From Deltaproteobacteria bacterium (GTDB lineage Bacteria > Myxococcota > Myxococcia > SLRQ01): a DNA stretch of 5,972 bases. A model generated the notes under the pieces. That model was given only the letters and a program-made list of their open reading frames with translations, searched no databases and had not been told where the DNA came from. Below, piece after piece: positions 4,269 to 5,972 of the stretch (position 1 is the stretch's first letter; each line of letters begins with the position of its first letter). Made by a program: the position numbers and the translations under genes. Location of the stretch: positions 1-5,972 of the forward strand of contig SKWY01000330.1 in assembly GCA_007128675.1 (NCBI GenBank), given 5' to 3'.

Positions 4269-5972
4269 GTGAACGATTTCACGGCTCGTCTGAACGAAAT
4301 GGCTAGGGAGGTAGCCAAGGATCCTGGCAGCCCCCTCTATCCACAGCTCGCCTTGGCCCTTGCGGATGCTGGTCGATACGCCCAGGCGGTGGAGATCTGC
4401 CAGCGTGGGCTAGAGGTGGCTCCAGGAGCAGCTGGAAGAAGGGTATTGGCACAAGCCCTGCTGCTGCTCGGCAGAATAGACGAGGCCCGCGCCAACGCCG
4501 AGGCACTCTTGGAGGAATCGGAACAAGACGCTGTTGCCCTGCGAATCTTGGGGGCTTCATTCTTGGCACGTGGCGACAAGGATGGGGCTCGTCCTTTCAT
4601 CGAGCGCTCCGCCCGCCTCGACCCGTCGGACATGCAGACGCTTGACCTTCTGGCACAGCTTGCGGGCCACACAGAGGATGGCCCTGAAAAGACACCTTCA
4701 GAGCATGACCTGGGCAGCCCCGCCTCCCGGCCGGATGCACCTTCTTCGCCCCCTAGTGCACCGGGTGAGGCAAGGGAAGAACCCTCCGAGGCCAGCTTCG
4801 AGGCAGCCTCCACGCAAGAGTTCGAACTCGATCTGCCTGGCGCCGAGCCCGAGCCAGCTCCTCCTCTCCCAATAGAACCGGACCGCGAAAGCTTCTCGGC
4901 GGCCGAATCTGGGGCTTTGGAGGAGCCACTTGCGGCACCGGCACGGGAGGACGACCACATCGAGACAAGACCGGATGAGCGAGACGAGGGCCCGTGCCAT
5001 GCCGCTCAGCGGAGCGAAGAAGACCCTTCCTCATCCTGGGCGGGTTCATGGGAAGCCGGAGAAGCCAGCGACGTCCTCGAGCTGGACGACGGCCATGAGA
5101 AGATGAGGCCCTATGAGCTCGAGCCCCAGGAAGGCGAGGCAGGAGAGCCGACAGGGGACAAGGAACGAGAATGGGAGAGTAAAGGAGCGGGAGACGCCCT
5201 CGAGCTGGACGACGGTCATGATGAAAGGAGCTCAGGTAGGCTCCCGCCTCGGACCGAGGGGGAAACGCTGGGGCTGGAGAGCGACGAGGATGGCTTGAAG
5301 GCAGAGCGCGATGAGGACCTCTCGGACTCGAGGCAGACCTTTGATGCGGAGCCTTCATTGGAAGATCCCGGCGACCGAGCACCCGCTCTTGGGGAAGAGA
5401 CCCCTTCGGATGGTGATGACTCCACGGCTCGGAAGCCAATCTTGGGCACTTCAGGCAGCGTATCGCCCACCCCTTTCTGGAGGCAGTTCCAGTCCCTTGG
5501 CTCGACCTCCTCTTCTCGCATGCCCACAGCGAGGCTCATCGCTTTCTTCTCGAAATCACCTGCTCGCAAGTTTGGCATCCCAGCGGCTGCGGCCGCTCTC
5601 ATTCTTCTTCTCTGCACGGTCTTTGCGCTCTCTTGGAAGAAAGGGCGTGACCAAGAGTTTTTTGATGAAGCCATGTCGCTTGCGGCGGCAGCCGCCCGCC
5701 TCGATACCGACAAGGGATATCAAAGCGCCATTGCTCACCTCGAAGAGGCGCTCGAACGAAAAACGAATGACCCCGAGGCATTAGGGTTGCTCGCCTTTTC
5801 CGCCGCACGACTGCACACTGCCTTCGAAGGAGGCATGGAGATGGCTGTGCTGGCGGAGGACTATCTTGCCATCGCCGAGGCCCAGCCGGTGTTCACTCCA
5901 AAGGGCGCGGCAGCCAGGGGCCTCTTGCACCTGGCCTCTGGTCGCCCAGCCGATGCCGTATCCACCGCGGCG
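4269..5972 (+). CDS. TPR protein with acidic linker and one membrane segment (3' end beyond window)
   Basis: 568 codons from a GTG start run to the right edge without a stop, so the C-terminus is missing. Residues about 22-131 form roughly three TPR-like helical pairs with typical signatures: the ALADAGRYAQAVEICQRGLE region (29-48), LLLLGRIDEARANAEALLEE (64-83) and FLARGDKDGA (98-107) before RLDPSD. Residues about 132-425 are low-complexity, rich in Glu, Asp, Pro, Ser and Ala, and contain FELDLPG (185-191) and two copies of an ELDDGH motif. One hydrophobic helix (about 436-456, including AAAAALILLLCTVFALSW) is flanked by Lys and Arg on both sides. A second helical region follows, with a TPR-like segment (AIAHLEEALERKTNDPEAL). 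There is no N-terminal signal peptide, so the likely topology is N-terminal TPR and linker in the cytoplasm and C-terminal repeats in the periplasm; charge does not settle this. TPR domains bind proteins, so a scaffold role at the envelope is plausible. The plan recalls FimV-type proteins only loosely. No specific function is assigned. Confidence 0.85.
   Translation, partial: MNDFTARLNEMAREVAKDPGSPLYPQLALALADAGRYAQAVEICQRGLEVAPGAAGRRVLAQALLLLGRIDEARANAEALLEESEQDAVALRILGASFLARGDKDGARPFIERSARLDPSDMQTLDLLAQLAGHTEDGPEKTPSEHDLGSPASRPDAPSSPPSAPGEAREEPSEASFEAASTQEFELDLPGAEPEPAPPLPIEPDRESFSAAESGALEEPLAAPAREDDHIETRPDERDEGPCHAAQRSEEDPSSSWAGSWEAGEASDVLELDDGHEKMRPYELEPQEGEAGEPTGDKEREWESKGAGDALELDDGHDERSSGRLPPRTEGETLGLESDEDGLKAERDEDLSDSRQTFDAEPSLEDPGDRAPALGEETPSDGDDSTARKPILGTSGSVSPTPFWRQFQSLGSTSSSRMPTARLIAFFSKSPARKFGIPAAAAALILLLCTVFALSWKKGRDQEFFDEAMSLAAAAARLDTDKGYQSAIAHLEEALERKTNDPEALGLLAFSAARLHTAFEGGMEMAVLAEDYLAIAEAQPVFTPKGAAARGLLHLASGRPADAVSTAA
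5070..5099 (+). repeat. ELDDGH linker motif, copy 1
   Basis: The 30 bases encode DVLELDDGHE (residues 268-277) in the acidic linker of the TPR protein. The stretch matches copy 2 at 27 of 30 bases, and two of the three differences change the residue (Val/Ala, Glu/Asp). The surrounding linker is much less conserved between the two copies, so this is either a recent local duplication or a short peptide motif under selection. Confidence 0.6.
5193..5222 (+). repeat. ELDDGH linker motif, copy 2
   Basis: The 30 bases encode DALELDDGHD (residues 309-318), 123 bases (41 codons) after copy 1 and in the same frame. A related Leu-Glu-acidic segment (LGLESDED) follows within about 20 residues, and FELDLPG occurs earlier in the linker, suggesting repeated short acidic Leu motifs in a disordered chain. 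Confidence 0.6.

Noticed and set aside
4337..4960. 207-codon minus-strand reading frame
   Set aside because: Ser/Ala-rich shadow of the TPR region on the other strand, with no recognisable motif.
4753..5439. 228-codon minus-strand reading frame opposite the TPR gene
   Set aside because: It is Pro/Arg/Ser-rich, as expected from the complement of an acidic GC-rich linker, and overlaps entirely a plus-strand gene with TPR and membrane features.

Overview
The window looks like chromosomal DNA from a GC-rich, Gram-negative bacterium of the former Deltaproteobacteria, most likely Myxococcota or Bradymonadota. This is inferred from style: a very large Asp/Glu-rich, Cys-rich repeat lipoprotein, and a TPR protein with a long acidic linker and one membrane segment. 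No rRNA, tRNA, insertion sequence, integrase, phage structural gene or CRISPR array is visible.

Layout. Three genes lie on the minus strand and one on the plus strand, diverging from a 254-bp intergenic region (4015-4268). Reading leftwards from it: (1) a 673-residue predicted lipoprotein (4014 to 1993) with 22 four-cysteine repeats and a different Cys-rich C-terminal domain; (2) after a 166-bp gap, a 580-residue family A DNA polymerase (1826 to 84) with intact 3'-5' exonuclease and polymerase motifs but no 5' nuclease domain; (3) overlapping the polymerase stop by four bases (ATGA), the first 29 codons of a further gene that opens with a signal peptide or membrane anchor and runs off the left edge. 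Rightwards, a GTG-started gene (4269 to beyond 5972) encodes N-terminal TPR-like repeats, an acidic low-complexity linker of about 300 residues, one transmembrane helix, and a second helical-repeat region cut by the right edge.

How the genes fit together. Only the polymerase and the edge gene show a strong sign of coupled expression. The lipoprotein has its own good ribosome binding site and may be transcribed separately from the polymerase. The lipoprotein and the TPR protein both suggest cell-envelope work, but nothing shows that they act together. I find no clear evidence of a new multi-gene system. The points most worth following are the stand-alone Klenow-type polymerase with an unusual motif A, the highly regular repeat lipoprotein, the structured divergent intergenic region, and the cytoplasm-to-periplasm TPR protein.
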